Source of the DNA: CAYZZU01 sp964483105
GTDB taxonomy: Bacteria > CG2-30-53-67
DNA length: 64,000 nt
Assembly: GCA_964483105.1 (NCBI GenBank)
Contig: CAYZZU010000006.1
Span: forward strand, 1 to 64,000
Reading direction: 5' to 3'
This document shows, piece by piece, positions 16,072-25,316 of the stretch. Below the pieces are notes generated by a model. That model worked only from the letters and a program-made list of their open reading frames with translations. It did not search any database and was not told where the DNA came from. The stretch's first letter is position 1. Each line of letters opens with the position of its first letter. The position numbers were made by a program, and so were the translations under genes.

Positions 16072-16500
16072 ATGAAACGAATGGCGATTGTCTGGGGAGT
16101 GGCGCTCTGCATGGTGCTTGTATCATCGTTCGTGACGGCTGAAGACCGTTTCCCGGACAGGGGGCGTCCGCAGCCGGAAGGTGTGATCGTCGATATCGGG
16201 AGCGGAAACCGGAGTTTGGTGCTCGACAACGGGATGAGGGTCCTGATCCAGGGTGTCTTTTCCGTTATCGGGAAGGATGGGAAGCCGATCTCCCCGAACA
16301 GGCTGCACCGGGGTGACCGGGTTGCCGTCGAGGGAGAGATGGGGATCGGAGAAACCCTGTTCGCTTCGAGGATCGTCCTGGTGCCCGGGTCGGGGCCGGC
16401 ATGCTCCACCGGGACGGAACGTGAACACGAACAGAAACACGAACAGAAACGTGAACGTAAACAGGAACGGGAGTACGAACACGAGGCGCGGGACAGATGA
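16072..16500 (+). CDS. Exported small beta-barrel (DUF5666-like) protein with His/Glu/Lys-rich tail
   Basis: Signal peptide MKRMAIVWGVALCMVLVSSFVTA, then a domain of about 70 residues with GVIVDIGSGNRSLVLDNGMRV and the RGDRVAVEGEMG pattern typical of DUF5666/OB-like exported proteins. The last 35 residues are a charged repeat (EHEQKHEQKRERKQ) encoded by tandem AACACGAACAG-type DNA. Its stop overlaps the next start (ATGA). It sits inside the pilus operon, so it may be a pilus-linked envelope protein; no function is known. Confidence 0.75.
   Translation: MKRMAIVWGVALCMVLVSSFVTAEDRFPDRGRPQPEGVIVDIGSGNRSLVLDNGMRVLIQGVFSVIGKDGKPISPNRLHRGDRVAVEGEMGIGETLFASRIVLVPGSGPACSTGTEREHEQKHEQKRERKQEREYEHEARDR
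16428..16475 (+). repeat. Short tandem repeat inside the 16072 gene
   Basis: Degenerate 6/12-base units (GAACACGAACAGAAAC type) are repeated about four times. They encode the charged tail HEQKHEQKRER. Read one base off, they would encode an Asn-Val-Asn-Arg repeat, which is also protein-like, so a slippage frame switch is conceivable. Confidence 0.5.
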
Positions 16501-17408
16501 GGAACAGGATATTTCAAACCGTCTTCTTGCTGCTGTTTCTTTGGATGTACGGAACCGGGTGTCGAAACGCGGTGGATTCCGGCTCCCTGATGGATCCGGA
16601 AAGAGAGGTTCGGGCCGGTGCGGCGCTCTCGATTCAACCCGGGCACCCTTACACCACGGATACATTGCATGTCGTGTTGGAGAACGGATCTTTGTCCGGT
16701 TGGGAGTTTGAATGGACGCGCAACGGCCGCACCCTTCCGGTCAATGGAAATGAACTGGCCGCCTCCTCCTTTTCCAGGGGGGATACCATCCGGGTGAAGG
16801 CGGTATCTCCCGGGGCGGAACGGGTGCTGGTGTCCGATCCGGTCGTGGTCGTCGATTCTCCGCCCGTGATCCAAGAGGTCGCTGTCCGGATTGAATCCGG
16901 TCCGGAAGGATATTTCTTCCGTGCCGGAGTTAGGGCGACGGATGCGGATCAGGACACCCTCGTCAACCATTTTGAATGGTGGGTGAACGGGAAGAAAATA
17001 AAAGGGAGTGATTCCGACCGGTTGCCCATTGGAACTCTGAAACGTGGGGATTGCGTCCAGGTCCGGGTGCTGCCGGACGACGGAACGGTCCGGGGGCTTC
17101 AGAAAGATTCTTCCTTCTTCCGGGTTCCGAACACGCCGCCCAGGATTGTTTCCGAGGCCCCGGCCCGGATCGCCTCCAATGGAAATTATGAATACCAGGT
17201 TCAGGCGGTCGACCGGGATCGCGATCCATTGAGGTTCTCCCTGAGGCAGGCGCCCGAGGAGATGAGGATTCAACCCGATACGGGCCGACTTGTCTGGGAG
17301 ACGGGGGGAATGGCGTCCGGGCCGCACAAGGTGGTGGTGACCGTTTCGGATGGGGTGGATGAAACCGACCAGGTTTTTACCATTACGTTAAACAGAAAGG
17401 CTTCCTGA
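16497..17408 (+). CDS. Exported protein with Ig/cadherin-like domains, possible lipoprotein
   Basis: 303 residues with a signal sequence ending MYGTGC (a loose lipobox). There are three beta-sandwich-like segments. The first is near residues 40-120. The second, near 125-205, has ATDADQDTLVNHFEWWVNG. The third, near 210-300, has PPRIVSEAP, VQAVDRDRDPLRFSL and RIQPDTGRLVWE, the hallmark of putative Ig (He_PIG/cadherin-like) domains. The DADxD and DRDRDP motifs suggest calcium binding. The start overlaps the previous stop. It is likely displayed on the cell surface with the pilus system, an inference from position. Confidence 0.75.
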   Translation: MRNRIFQTVFLLLFLWMYGTGCRNAVDSGSLMDPEREVRAGAALSIQPGHPYTTDTLHVVLENGSLSGWEFEWTRNGRTLPVNGNELAASSFSRGDTIRVKAVSPGAERVLVSDPVVVVDSPPVIQEVAVRIESGPEGYFFRAGVRATDADQDTLVNHFEWWVNGKKIKGSDSDRLPIGTLKRGDCVQVRVLPDDGTVRGLQKDSSFFRVPNTPPRIVSEAPARIASNGNYEYQVQAVDRDRDPLRFSLRQAPEEMRIQPDTGRLVWETGGMASGPHKVVVTVSDGVDETDQVFTITLNRKAS

Positions 17409-17419
17409 AGGGTGTTGAG

Positions 17420-17998
17420 ATGAAAACGTATTGCGTACGCTCAAGAGACGGCGGGTTTTCCCTGATTGAGCTTTTAATTACGATATCCGTCATCATCCTG
17501 ACCGCGGCCATGGCGGTCCCGAGCATCTCGGACTGGGTTCCCTTCTATTGTCTTACGGGGGATACCCGGGCCATAGCGGGGCTCATGCAGAAGGCCAGAC
17601 TCGAGGCGATCAAGATGAACCAGGCTGTCAGCATGCAGTTTGTGAATACCGAACCGGATTCCTGCGTAGTCTATATCGACACGAACAGTAACGGGACCTA
17701 CGATGCCGGCACGGATACGCTGATCGAGTCCTACAACCTGAATCAGCGGATTGATTACGGGACCGACGCGACCCAGGATACGAGCGGAGGAAGCGGCACC
17801 CCGCCGGCGATCAGTTTCGCGGGCAATAACGCCGTGTTCAATCCCGACGGAACGGCGACCGCCGGAGACCTTTATCTGCAATTTGACGGTTCGGTCGTGG
17901 ATGCGCCCAACAAGAGCCGGGCGGTCAATGTGGACACAGGCGGGAGTGTCCGGGTGATGACCTGGAAAAGCTGTGAAGGCAAGTGGGACGACTCCTGA
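17420..17998 (+). CDS. fimT: GspH/FimT-family pseudopilin
   Basis: Prepilin leader MKTYCVRSRDGG, then FSLIELLITISVIILTAAMAVPSI and the GspH/FimT feature ALMQKARLEAIKMNQAVSMQF-like helix after it. The C-terminal domain is beta-rich with DTNSNGTYDAGTD. Last gene of operon 1; a strong terminator follows at 18033. Confidence 0.85.
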   Translation: MKTYCVRSRDGGFSLIELLITISVIILTAAMAVPSISDWVPFYCLTGDTRAIAGLMQKARLEAIKMNQAVSMQFVNTEPDSCVVYIDTNSNGTYDAGTDTLIESYNLNQRIDYGTDATQDTSGGSGTPPAISFAGNNAVFNPDGTATAGDLYLQFDGSVVDAPNKSRAVNVDTGGSVRVMTWKSCEGKWDDS

Positions 17999-18314
17999 TG
18001 CTTCCTTCGTTACAGAATCGGATCGTTATGTGCGGCCGCCGGTTGAAAAACCGGCGGCCGTTTTTTGGTGCGCCTGACAGGGCGCGCGGTGCCGTAACCG
18101 GCACCGATCCATCGGAGATTGTGGTGACAGAATGAGTGTGAATAACTTGACCTTTTTCAGTAAGTCTGGTATAGTCAGGCAAAAATTTGATAAAATATTA
18201 CAATAATGTATGTCATTATTATGACAGATATGAAATTGGCATTTTTTAAAGAAAGCGGCGGAATCGATTTCCGGTCCGGGTGCACTTTTCATTGTATTGC
18301 GGAGAGACAACACG
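17999..18314. other. Spacer between the two minor-pilin clusters
   Basis: Holds the operon-1 terminator (18033-18066). An AT-rich stretch follows with overlapping dyads AATAATG-tatgt-CATTATT and TGTCAT-TATT-ATGACA near 18203-18226. These could bind a regulator of the second cluster. I cannot assign a clear promoter. Confidence 0.4.
18033..18066 (+). terminator. Strong rho-independent terminator ending minor-pilin operon 1
   Basis: CGGCCGCCGGTT-GAAA-AACCGGCGGCCG is a perfect 12-bp stem with a GAAA loop, followed by TTTTTT. It is 35 bases after the fimT-like stop. Confidence 0.95.
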
Positions 18315-18803
18315 ATGATGCGTAAGTTTTCGGGTGAAAAATCCGGATTCACCTATATTGAGCTGATGATTGCCGTGTCCATCATGGCGCTGACCCTGGC
18401 GTTTTCCGGCCCGGCCCTTGAAAGGTATGCCGCCCGGAACAAGACCAAGGCGGCCGCCCGGGAGATCTATACCCTGTTGCAGAAGGCGAGAATCCTGGCG
18501 ATCAAGGAAGATGCGACGATTTCAGCTGATTTTACCGAGGCTGGAGCGGGCGGCTGTCCTGCCGGTCAGGTGAAGATCTCCTATCCGGACGGGAAGATCG
18601 ATCTGCTGGACCTGTCAGGCAGAACAGGGTTCAGGGATGTGTATATCAGGCGGAACAAAAGGACCATCGATGTGAAATTTTACGCGAATGGAACGGCAAC
18701 TCCTCAAACGATTGAAGTGCGTCATCAGAAGGACGGGAGTGCGGGATATGATGTTATCGTCAACGGGTCCGGAGGAATCCGGATGGGAAAGGAAACCTCG
18801 TGA
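18315..18803 (+). CDS. GspH/FimT-family pseudopilin, second cluster
   Basis: Leader MMRKFSGEKSG, then FTYIELMIAVSIMALTLAFSGPAL and the FimT-like helix REIYTLLQKARILAIKEDATISADF. A short beta-rich C-terminus follows. ATG 18315 has GGAGAG 8 bases upstream; a TTG at 18297 is less likely. First gene of a second minor-pilin cluster that is clearly diverged from the first. Confidence 0.85.
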   Translation: MMRKFSGEKSGFTYIELMIAVSIMALTLAFSGPALERYAARNKTKAAAREIYTLLQKARILAIKEDATISADFTEAGAGGCPAGQVKISYPDGKIDLLDLSGRTGFRDVYIRRNKRTIDVKFYANGTATPQTIEVRHQKDGSAGYDVIVNGSGGIRMGKETS

Positions 18804-19206
18804 TGAGGCGGGTTTTACGCTGATCGAGCTCCTGATCACTTTGGTGGTCCTTTCCTTCGGACTCCTGGGGTTGGCGGGACTCCAGGTCCAGGTCGTGAGA
18901 GGTAGCGCCTTTAATCAGGATATGACCATTGCGACCTCGATCGGCACGGAGATCCTGGAGTCGAGCAGGGCGCAATTGATGACGGATTTCACAAGCCTGA
19001 AGGGGAAGGATGCGCCGGTCTGCCGAAAGATGGATCTGGATGGAGACGGGAAGCCGGAGGATCCCTACCGGGGACGGTACGGAATCGTGCGGACGGTGAC
19101 GACGGTCAACACGACGTTCAAAAAAATTAAGGTCACGGTCTCCTGGAAGGATGTGACCGGGGCGATGCACGCGTTGACCTTCACCGGCGGCGTTGCGAGG
19201 AGGTAA
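18748..19206 (+). CDS. PilV-like minor pilin, second cluster
   Basis: Pilin helix FTLIELLITLVVLSFGLLGLAGLQVQVVRGSAFNQDMTIATSIGTEIL. The LAGLQ...GSAFN...A pattern after the helix is PilV-like. The start at ATG 18748 (GGGAG upstream) overlaps the end of the preceding gene by 56 bases in another frame. The product is about 152 residues. Confidence 0.82.
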   Translation: MMLSSTGPEESGWERKPRDEAGFTLIELLITLVVLSFGLLGLAGLQVQVVRGSAFNQDMTIATSIGTEILESSRAQLMTDFTSLKGKDAPVCRKMDLDGDGKPEDPYRGRYGIVRTVTTVNTTFKKIKVTVSWKDVTGAMHALTFTGGVARR

Positions 19207-19215
19207 AGCAGGACG

Positions 19216-19779
19216 ATGAATCGACGGACCACCCGGCCGGACGGAGGATTTACCCTCGTTGAGATCCTCGTGGTTCTGGCGGTCACCGGGATCGTGACCG
19301 CGGGATTGTTCAATTTCATGATCTCGCAGGAGCGGAATTACAGTCTGACGGAAGATCTGCAGGAGCGGAATCAGAACGTCAGGGTGGCCATGGATTATTT
19401 CGTGAGAAGATTGCAGGGAGCGGATCAGGTCCGGATCACCGGTTTGAAAGGCGGGGAATGTAAACCGGAGATACCGATTCTGGTTCTGGACGGGCAGACG
19501 TACTACTTCAAATTCCGGACCGGCGATGCCACCCGTGACCTGGACTCCGAGAGCATCGGAACGGGGACCACGGACGTGGCCTATTTTCTGCAGGATGTAG
19601 ACGGAGACAATCAGCCGGACCAGCCGGTTTTTCAATGCGATCCGACGGACAGAAAGATCGTGATCGTCACGATCATAGGCCGGACAAGGCACCGGGACCC
19701 GAGGTATCAGCAAAACGGAGGCTACCATACGATGGTCCTCACCCGGAAGGTCTATTTAAGGAATGCGACATGTTCCTGA
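19216..19779 (+). CDS. PilW-like minor pilin, second cluster
   Basis: Leader MNRRTTRPDGG, then FTLVEILVVLAVTGIVTAGLFNFM. The PilW-like segment QERNYSLTEDLQERNQNVRVAMDYFVRRLQGA follows. At 187 residues it is about half the length of the PilW in operon 1 and lacks its long globular insert. Confidence 0.85.
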   Translation: MNRRTTRPDGGFTLVEILVVLAVTGIVTAGLFNFMISQERNYSLTEDLQERNQNVRVAMDYFVRRLQGADQVRITGLKGGECKPEIPILVLDGQTYYFKFRTGDATRDLDSESIGTGTTDVAYFLQDVDGDNQPDQPVFQCDPTDRKIVIVTIIGRTRHRDPRYQQNGGYHTMVLTRKVYLRNATCS

Positions 19780-19832
19780 TGAACGGGGGTAAAAGAGAAC
19801 GCGCATGCGTCAGGCTTATCTCCGGAGGAAGA

Positions 19833-21161
19833 ATGGGCCGGGTCGTGAAAGGTGTTGTGCCGGGGGATGAACGGGGGATGGCCCTGGTAACCGCCCTGCT
19901 GATCCTGGCCGCGCTGACACTCCTGGCCGTTACGGCGATCACCAATGGCAGTATTGATACCATGATCGCGGGGAACGACTATCAGGCCGGTCAGAGATTT
20001 TTCGCCGGTGAAGGGGTGGCCGAGGTTGCCTATGCCTCGCTGCCCGGCATGGTGTCCGGCGTCCGTCTGAAGGTGAAGGACGGTGAGGGGTGCGACAGCT
20101 ATCGTCGATTCCGCAGAGTGAAGGATCTGCTGCGGTATCAAAGCGGGGATATGACTCCCGTTCTGGATGCCTATCTGTCAGAGAAGGCAGGCACGAATCT
20201 TCATGCGCTTTTCCCATCGGACAGTTATCGGGTCCGTATCCTGGATCCGGATGATTCGGACGGGAAATTCAATCTCCAGGCCGGGGTGTCGGGGAAAAAC
20301 GGGGACCAGGAGCTGGTCCGGCTGACGGTCTGCCGGATTGCGGATCTCTTCAAGGGGACGGTGAATCTTCTGAATCCTGACAGAACGGGAGACACCACGT
20401 ATTCTTTTGTCAGGATTGTCTTCGGTGACGACAAGGATCGTGGATCCGGCCGTGAAGGGGCCGGCAGAATGAAGATTTCGGGTGAGGAGAGCAAGGAGGA
20501 TATCGTGACTACGGATACCATGGAAATCACAGGTCCCAAATCCGATCCCGACCTGTCCACTTTCAATCTTCTCGATTATACGTCGAGGTCCTCCTGGGAA
20601 GATCAAAAAAAACCCGGCATCGTCTACCTTCCCCGTGATTACGCCCCCGGGATGGATGACCTGGCCGGATTTGTTGATCAGCTCAAGGGAGGGAGAAACC
20701 ATCCGGATGCCTCGAAGAAGACGATCAGGATTCACGGTGACGACGTGAAGCTTCTGGGAACCCGGGATCATCCCAGGGTGACTTGGCTGAAGGGGAATGT
20801 TGTGATAGACGGTTCTCACGGTTACGGTGTGCTGATCATCGAAGACTACGGAGACAGGGAGGGCTGTCCGGAAAGCGTATCGTGCGGCCTGACCATGAAG
20901 GGGAATGCGAAGTTTAACGGTCTGGTGATTCTCCTGCCGCGGGGGGACCGGTTCAAAAAAAGGTTGAAGATCGCCTTTCAGGATCGCGCCAGCCTTGAGG
21001 GAGCCTTGATCGCCGCGTCCTCCTATCAGGATCAAGGGGATCCGGCGAGAGGCGGAATTCGTTTCTCCATCCGGGATCGCGCGCGATGTGTCTACAACGA
21101 ATCGGCTGTCCTGAATGTTTTCTCCAGTCCGTTTTACGTAACGGGGTGGTCCTACCATTAG
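19833..21161 (+). CDS. PilX-like minor pilin with long C-terminal domain
   Basis: N-terminal GDERGMALVTALLILAALTLLAVTAITNGSIDTMIAGNDYQAGQRFFAGEG is a PilX-type helix and motif. It is followed by an unusually long (about 370-residue) domain of unknown fold, rich in Asp/Gly loops, with FIIL-poor beta segments. The start at 19833 is supported by CGGAGGA. Upstream ATGs at 19770 and 19779 overlap the previous stop. No pilY1 follows, so this protein may supply the tip function in cluster 2 (inference). Confidence 0.75.
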   Translation: MGRVVKGVVPGDERGMALVTALLILAALTLLAVTAITNGSIDTMIAGNDYQAGQRFFAGEGVAEVAYASLPGMVSGVRLKVKDGEGCDSYRRFRRVKDLLRYQSGDMTPVLDAYLSEKAGTNLHALFPSDSYRVRILDPDDSDGKFNLQAGVSGKNGDQELVRLTVCRIADLFKGTVNLLNPDRTGDTTYSFVRIVFGDDKDRGSGREGAGRMKISGEESKEDIVTTDTMEITGPKSDPDLSTFNLLDYTSRSSWEDQKKPGIVYLPRDYAPGMDDLAGFVDQLKGGRNHPDASKKTIRIHGDDVKLLGTRDHPRVTWLKGNVVIDGSHGYGVLIIEDYGDREGCPESVSCGLTMKGNAKFNGLVILLPRGDRFKKRLKIAFQDRASLEGALIAASSYQDQGDPARGGIRFSIRDRARCVYNESAVLNVFSSPFYVTGWSYH

Positions 21162-21325
21162 CTTCCCTCCGGTGAGGACATCGGTCTCCCGTCTTCCCGG
21201 TCATTTTCCCCTTGTGACTCTTTTTCTCTGCGGGTATAATACCTTCCAACGCTTGAAAGACGGGTGAGGATGAGGGTTGGACTCATCAGGCTGCGTCCTG
21301 GTTCTGATTCTTTCCGGGAGGTGAG

Positions 21326-22291
21326 GTGACCGAAAAAACCGCTCAGGCCCTGCTCAACGTGGATCCTGCGAATCTGCCCGCCTTGTACGGTCGTCAAGAT
21401 GAAACCCTGGACCTGATCGAGAAGCTTTTCAAAATCAGAGTCACCGCGCGGGGGAAGAGACTGGAGATTTTCGGTGAACCCGAAAGGGTGGAGCAGGCCC
21501 GGCGTGCTGTGGAAGAGGTGAACCGCTCTCTATCCAACGGGACCATTCAGGCCGAAGATCTGGGATTCGCCTTGAGGGCGCTGGCGGATCACGGCCGCAT
21601 CCAGCTTCAGGAACTCTTTACGGAAGGGATCCGTGTCCCTTCCCGTAAGAAGTTAATCGTTCCCAAGACACCGGCGCAGAGAAAATATATCGAAGCGATC
21701 CGCTCCTCGGATATTGTTCTGGGGATCGGTCCGGCCGGTACGGGAAAGACCTATCTGGCCATGGCCATGGCAGTCGCCGCCCTGACGAACAAGGAAGTGG
21801 GGCGGATCATCCTGACACGGCCTGCGGTTGAGGCCGGAGAAAACCTCGGTTTTCTTCCCGGAGATCTTTATCAAAAGATCCATCCCTATCTGCGTCCTCT
21901 CTATGACGCCTTGTATGATATGATGGATCCCGACCGGGCCAACCGGCTGGTGGAGCGCGGTACCATCGAGATCGCTCCGCTGGCCTACATGCGCGGCCGG
22001 ACTTTGAACGATTCCTTCATTATTCTGGATGAAGGGCAGAACACGACGGTCGAACAGATGAAAATGTTCCTGACCCGTTTGGGATTCAACTCCAGGGCGA
22101 CCATCACCGGTGATATTACGCAAGTGGATCTTCCGAAGGAAAAGCAATCCGGGTTGATCCAGGCCCAGAAGGTCCTGAAAGAGATCAAAGGGATTCATAT
22201 CTCTCTTTTTACGAACCGTGATGTGATCCGACACAAACTGGTTCAGGACATCATCCGTGCCTATGAACGCTATGAGGAGAGATCCCTTTGA
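21326..22291 (+). CDS. phoH: PhoH-family ATPase
   Basis: Cytoplasmic NTPase of 321 residues. It has an N-terminal KH-like segment, Walker A GPAGTGKTYLAMAMAV, Walker B FIILDEGQNTTVEQMKMFLTR and the family motif RPAVEAGENLGFLPGDLYQKIHPYLRPLYDAL. The GTG start is preceded by GGGAGGTGA. It is linked in many bacteria to RNA metabolism and sits as usual upstream of a 7TM-HD gene and ybeY. Confidence 0.93.
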   Translation: MTEKTAQALLNVDPANLPALYGRQDETLDLIEKLFKIRVTARGKRLEIFGEPERVEQARRAVEEVNRSLSNGTIQAEDLGFALRALADHGRIQLQELFTEGIRVPSRKKLIVPKTPAQRKYIEAIRSSDIVLGIGPAGTGKTYLAMAMAVAALTNKEVGRIILTRPAVEAGENLGFLPGDLYQKIHPYLRPLYDALYDMMDPDRANRLVERGTIEIAPLAYMRGRTLNDSFIILDEGQNTTVEQMKMFLTRLGFNSRATITGDITQVDLPKEKQSGLIQAQKVLKEIKGIHISLFTNRDVIRHKLVQDIIRAYERYEERSL

Positions 22292-22382
22292 TTCTCCAGG
22301 ATGGATCACGGACTTTTTACGAAGCCATCCATAATGATCAGGCGGTATCGGCACGTTTCCTGACGGCATTGCAGTGGGCGCC

Positions 22383-24899
22383 ATGACCAACGGAAAAGAG
22401 AAACGTAACAAGAAGACAGTTCAATCCTGGAGCTTGAAGAGGCTTTTCAAGGAGGTGGGAACGGCCTTTTCAGAAGGGTTGAAACCCGGCGGACTCCCCT
22501 TTTTCAAGAGAGCGGGTTTTCTGAAGGGGGTGCTGGCTGTGGTGGTGGTTCTGGTTCTGAGCCTGTTTGTGCTTCCGGACATTCAGTTTGTCCCCTCCCG
22601 TTACCAGATCGGAGGAATCAGTCCGAAGAATGTCAAGGCTCCGCAGGATTTTGACGTCCCGGATCAGAAGGCGACGGAAGAGAAACGGCGGCAGGTCATG
22701 AAAGGCGTCCTTTCCGTCTATGACTTTGACCTTTCCATTGTGGATACCCTGAAGGAAAATATCCAGGAAGCCTTCCGGGTGATGAATCGCTATTATGTCG
22801 GGAGACGGCTCCGAATCGAAAATGCGGCCCAGCAGAAGGCCCTGAAAAGAAGGCAGTTGAAGAAAAAAACGCCATCCGGTGAGGCGCCGACGCGGACAAA
22901 AACGGAGAAAGAACTTTTTGAAGAGAGCTATCAGGAATTTCAAAAACTCCTGGAGATCAAACTCCCCGGAAAGACCTTAAGGGTCCTCGAGACGGAACAG
23001 TTCTCACCGGAACTGGCCACTGCGATCGGCGCCCTGCTTCAGGATGTCATGAATCGGGGTATCGTCAGTAGTCCGGATCTGCTGCTGAAGGAGACCGGTA
23101 AGGGCATCACGATCAAGGGGGTGGGGGAATCCTTTGAAAGGGAGGTCCGGGATGTCAACGCCTTTCTGGACCTGAAGTCCGCGAGGGAACATATCCGGAA
23201 AGACGACAACCCGGCCCTGCGGTCTCTCTCACCCGAAGCGGTCCGGGCGGTTCGGGAGATTGCATTCAGCCTGGTGGTCCCGAATCTGACCTTCAACAAG
23301 AATGAGACCGAGTTTCGCAAGAGTCAGGCGAAAGATGCGGTCAAGACGGTCTTCTACAAGGTTCAGAAAGGGGAGATGATTGTACGGGAAGGAGAAAAGA
23401 TATCTCAGGAGGAAATGGCCAAGCTGAAAGCCCTGAATGCCGTTCTGAGAGAAAATAATCCGTTCCGCGTGTTTTTAGGACTGGTTTTTTTCAATTCCAT
23501 TCTTCTTGCCGTTTTTCTTCTTTATATTAACCGCTTCAAGAGGTCAGTCGCGGCCGATCTCCAGAAATTGACTCTGCTCGGTCTGATTATTATTGGATCC
23601 CTGGGATTGATCAAGGCCTTTTACTGGATCGCACGGATCCTGATGACCAATCTCCAGTTTGTGGACCCCGCTTCGGTTTTATTCGGGATCCCCTTCGCCG
23701 TCTGTGGTATGCTCATCGGTGTTCTGTTCGAGGTGCGTATATTCAACTTTCCGATCCTGATTATCAGCATCCTTTCCGGAATTATGATCCATGAAGACCT
23801 CTCTTTTACCCTCTATGCGCTCATCGGTAATGTCACAGCGGCCCTGACGGTCCAGAACTGTCGTCGAAGGAGCGCGCTTCTGCGCGGTGGATTGATGGTG
23901 GGGGGAGCCAATGCGCTGACCGCCCTCGCGATCTCCATGGTGCACAATGATCTCTCCCTGGTCGGGGGGGTGGAGGACGTTGTCTTCGCGTTTTTTGGAG
24001 GACTCCTTGTCTCGGTTCTTGTTTCGTGGATGGTCCCCATCCTGGAGAGCCTTTTCAGGATCACGACGGATATCCGCCTGCTTGAATTGTCGGATACCAA
24101 TCAGCGGGTACTCAAGGAGCTCCTGGTGAATGCCCCGGGGACGTATCAGCACTCTCTGATGGTTGGCAATCTTTCCGAAGAGGCGGCTGAGAGCGTGGGG
24201 GCCAATTCACTGCTGGCACGGGTGAGCTCCCTGTATCACGATATCGGAAAGATCCAGAAGGCGGAATATTTTGTGGAGAACCAGATCAACCTTGAAAACC
24301 GTCATGACAAATTGATGCCGAGTATGAGTGTCCTGATCCTGACCTCTCACGTCAAGGATGGTGTGGAACTGGCAAGGGAAAACAAACTGCCTCCGGCGAT
24401 TCTCGATATCATCCGGCAACACCACGGGACCAGTCTGATCACCTATTTCTATCAGAAGGCCAAAGAGAAGGAAAATCCTTCTCTCCATGCCATCAAGGAA
24501 GAAGACTACCGTTACCCCGGGCCGAAACCTCAAACACGGGAAGCCGCCATTGTCATGATTGCGGATGCGATCGAGGCCGCGTCCAGGGTCCTGACCAACC
24601 CCACACCGTCACGCATAGAGGGGATGGTCAACAAACTGATGGAGCGTATCTATATCGACGGGCAACTGGATGAATGTGATCTTACGCTCAAGGACCTGAG
24701 AAAGATCAAGAAAAGTTTGATTCCGATTCTGACCAGTATTTATCATCACAGAATTGACTATCCTTCGGTGAAACTGGCGGAAGGAAATGAGGGGACGCGC
24801 AGGAATGAACGTATGGCTCAGTCAGGAGGGGACAACGCACAGGATTCCACCGGCATGGGTGAAGTCCGTCTTGAAAAGAGTCTTCGAAACCGTACATGA
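22383..24899 (+). CDS. pgpH: 7TM-HD membrane phosphodiesterase, PgpH type
   Basis: About 838 residues. An N-terminal cytoplasmic tail with one membrane helix (near residue 50) is followed by a long extracytoplasmic domain with a 7TMR-HDED-type sequence. Seven membrane helices follow, around residues 360-560. The C-terminal HD domain has TYQHSLMVGNLSEEAAE, YHDIGKI and QHHGTSLITYFY. Related proteins degrade cyclic di-AMP. The start is either GTG 22374 or ATG 22383, with no clear ribosome site. The end overlaps ybeY. Confidence 0.88.
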   Translation: MTNGKEKRNKKTVQSWSLKRLFKEVGTAFSEGLKPGGLPFFKRAGFLKGVLAVVVVLVLSLFVLPDIQFVPSRYQIGGISPKNVKAPQDFDVPDQKATEEKRRQVMKGVLSVYDFDLSIVDTLKENIQEAFRVMNRYYVGRRLRIENAAQQKALKRRQLKKKTPSGEAPTRTKTEKELFEESYQEFQKLLEIKLPGKTLRVLETEQFSPELATAIGALLQDVMNRGIVSSPDLLLKETGKGITIKGVGESFEREVRDVNAFLDLKSAREHIRKDDNPALRSLSPEAVRAVREIAFSLVVPNLTFNKNETEFRKSQAKDAVKTVFYKVQKGEMIVREGEKISQEEMAKLKALNAVLRENNPFRVFLGLVFFNSILLAVFLLYINRFKRSVAADLQKLTLLGLIIIGSLGLIKAFYWIARILMTNLQFVDPASVLFGIPFAVCGMLIGVLFEVRIFNFPILIISILSGIMIHEDLSFTLYALIGNVTAALTVQNCRRRSALLRGGLMVGGANALTALAISMVHNDLSLVGGVEDVVFAFFGGLLVSVLVSWMVPILESLFRITTDIRLLELSDTNQRVLKELLVNAPGTYQHSLMVGNLSEEAAESVGANSLLARVSSLYHDIGKIQKAEYFVENQINLENRHDKLMPSMSVLILTSHVKDGVELARENKLPPAILDIIRQHHGTSLITYFYQKAKEKENPSLHAIKEEDYRYPGPKPQTREAAIVMIADAIEAASRVLTNPTPSRIEGMVNKLMERIYIDGQLDECDLTLKDLRKIKKSLIPILTSIYHHRIDYPSVKLAEGNEGTRRNERMAQSGGDNAQDSTGMGEVRLEKSLRNRT

Positions 24900-25266
24900 A
24901 GACGGGGAAGTCAGCGTATTGCTGGTGGACGACGAGGAAATCCGGAGACTGAATCGGGAGTATCGCGGAATGGACCGCTGCACGGATGTTCTCTCTTTTG
25001 CGCTGAATGAAGGGGAACCACCCGATCCGCATCCCGAGATGTTCGGAGATATTGTGATTTCCGTTGAAACCGCTCTTCGCCAGGCCGAGGGTTCCGGCCA
25101 GTCCCTGGAAAGAGAAATCACCTGGCTCCTGATTCATGGCGCCCTGCATCTTCTCGGTTATGATCATGAACGTTCTGCCGACGAAGCGCATCAGATGAGG
25201 CAGCTTGAGAAACGGATTTTATGCGATTGTTTCAAGCCCGGTTTTCCCGACCGGACCGGAGAATAA
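24805..25266 (+). CDS. ybeY: Endoribonuclease YbeY (rRNA maturation factor)
   Basis: Contains the zinc-binding signature HGALHLLGYDHE (three His) and the preceding CTDVLSFAL. These define YbeY, which acts in 16S rRNA 3' maturation and ribosome quality control. MNVWLSQ at 24805 is the preferred start. It overlaps the end of the HD-protein gene by 95 bases, suggesting coupling. The length of about 153 residues is normal. Confidence 0.93.
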   Translation: MNVWLSQEGTTHRIPPAWVKSVLKRVFETVHEDGEVSVLLVDDEEIRRLNREYRGMDRCTDVLSFALNEGEPPDPHPEMFGDIVISVETALRQAEGSGQSLEREITWLLIHGALHLLGYDHERSADEAHQMRQLEKRILCDCFKPGFPDRTGE

Positions 25267-25316
25267 TCGGCTTGCCTGAAGTATTGAACGGTTCAGACAC
25301 GCTGAAGGATGATATC

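Noticed and set aside
16253..16711. Alternative-frame Asn-Val-Asn-Arg repeat protein
   Set aside because: The main frame has a signal peptide, a domain and a coupled stop/start. The other frame is read only across the tandem repeat. It is kept as a possible slippage point in the findings, not as a gene.
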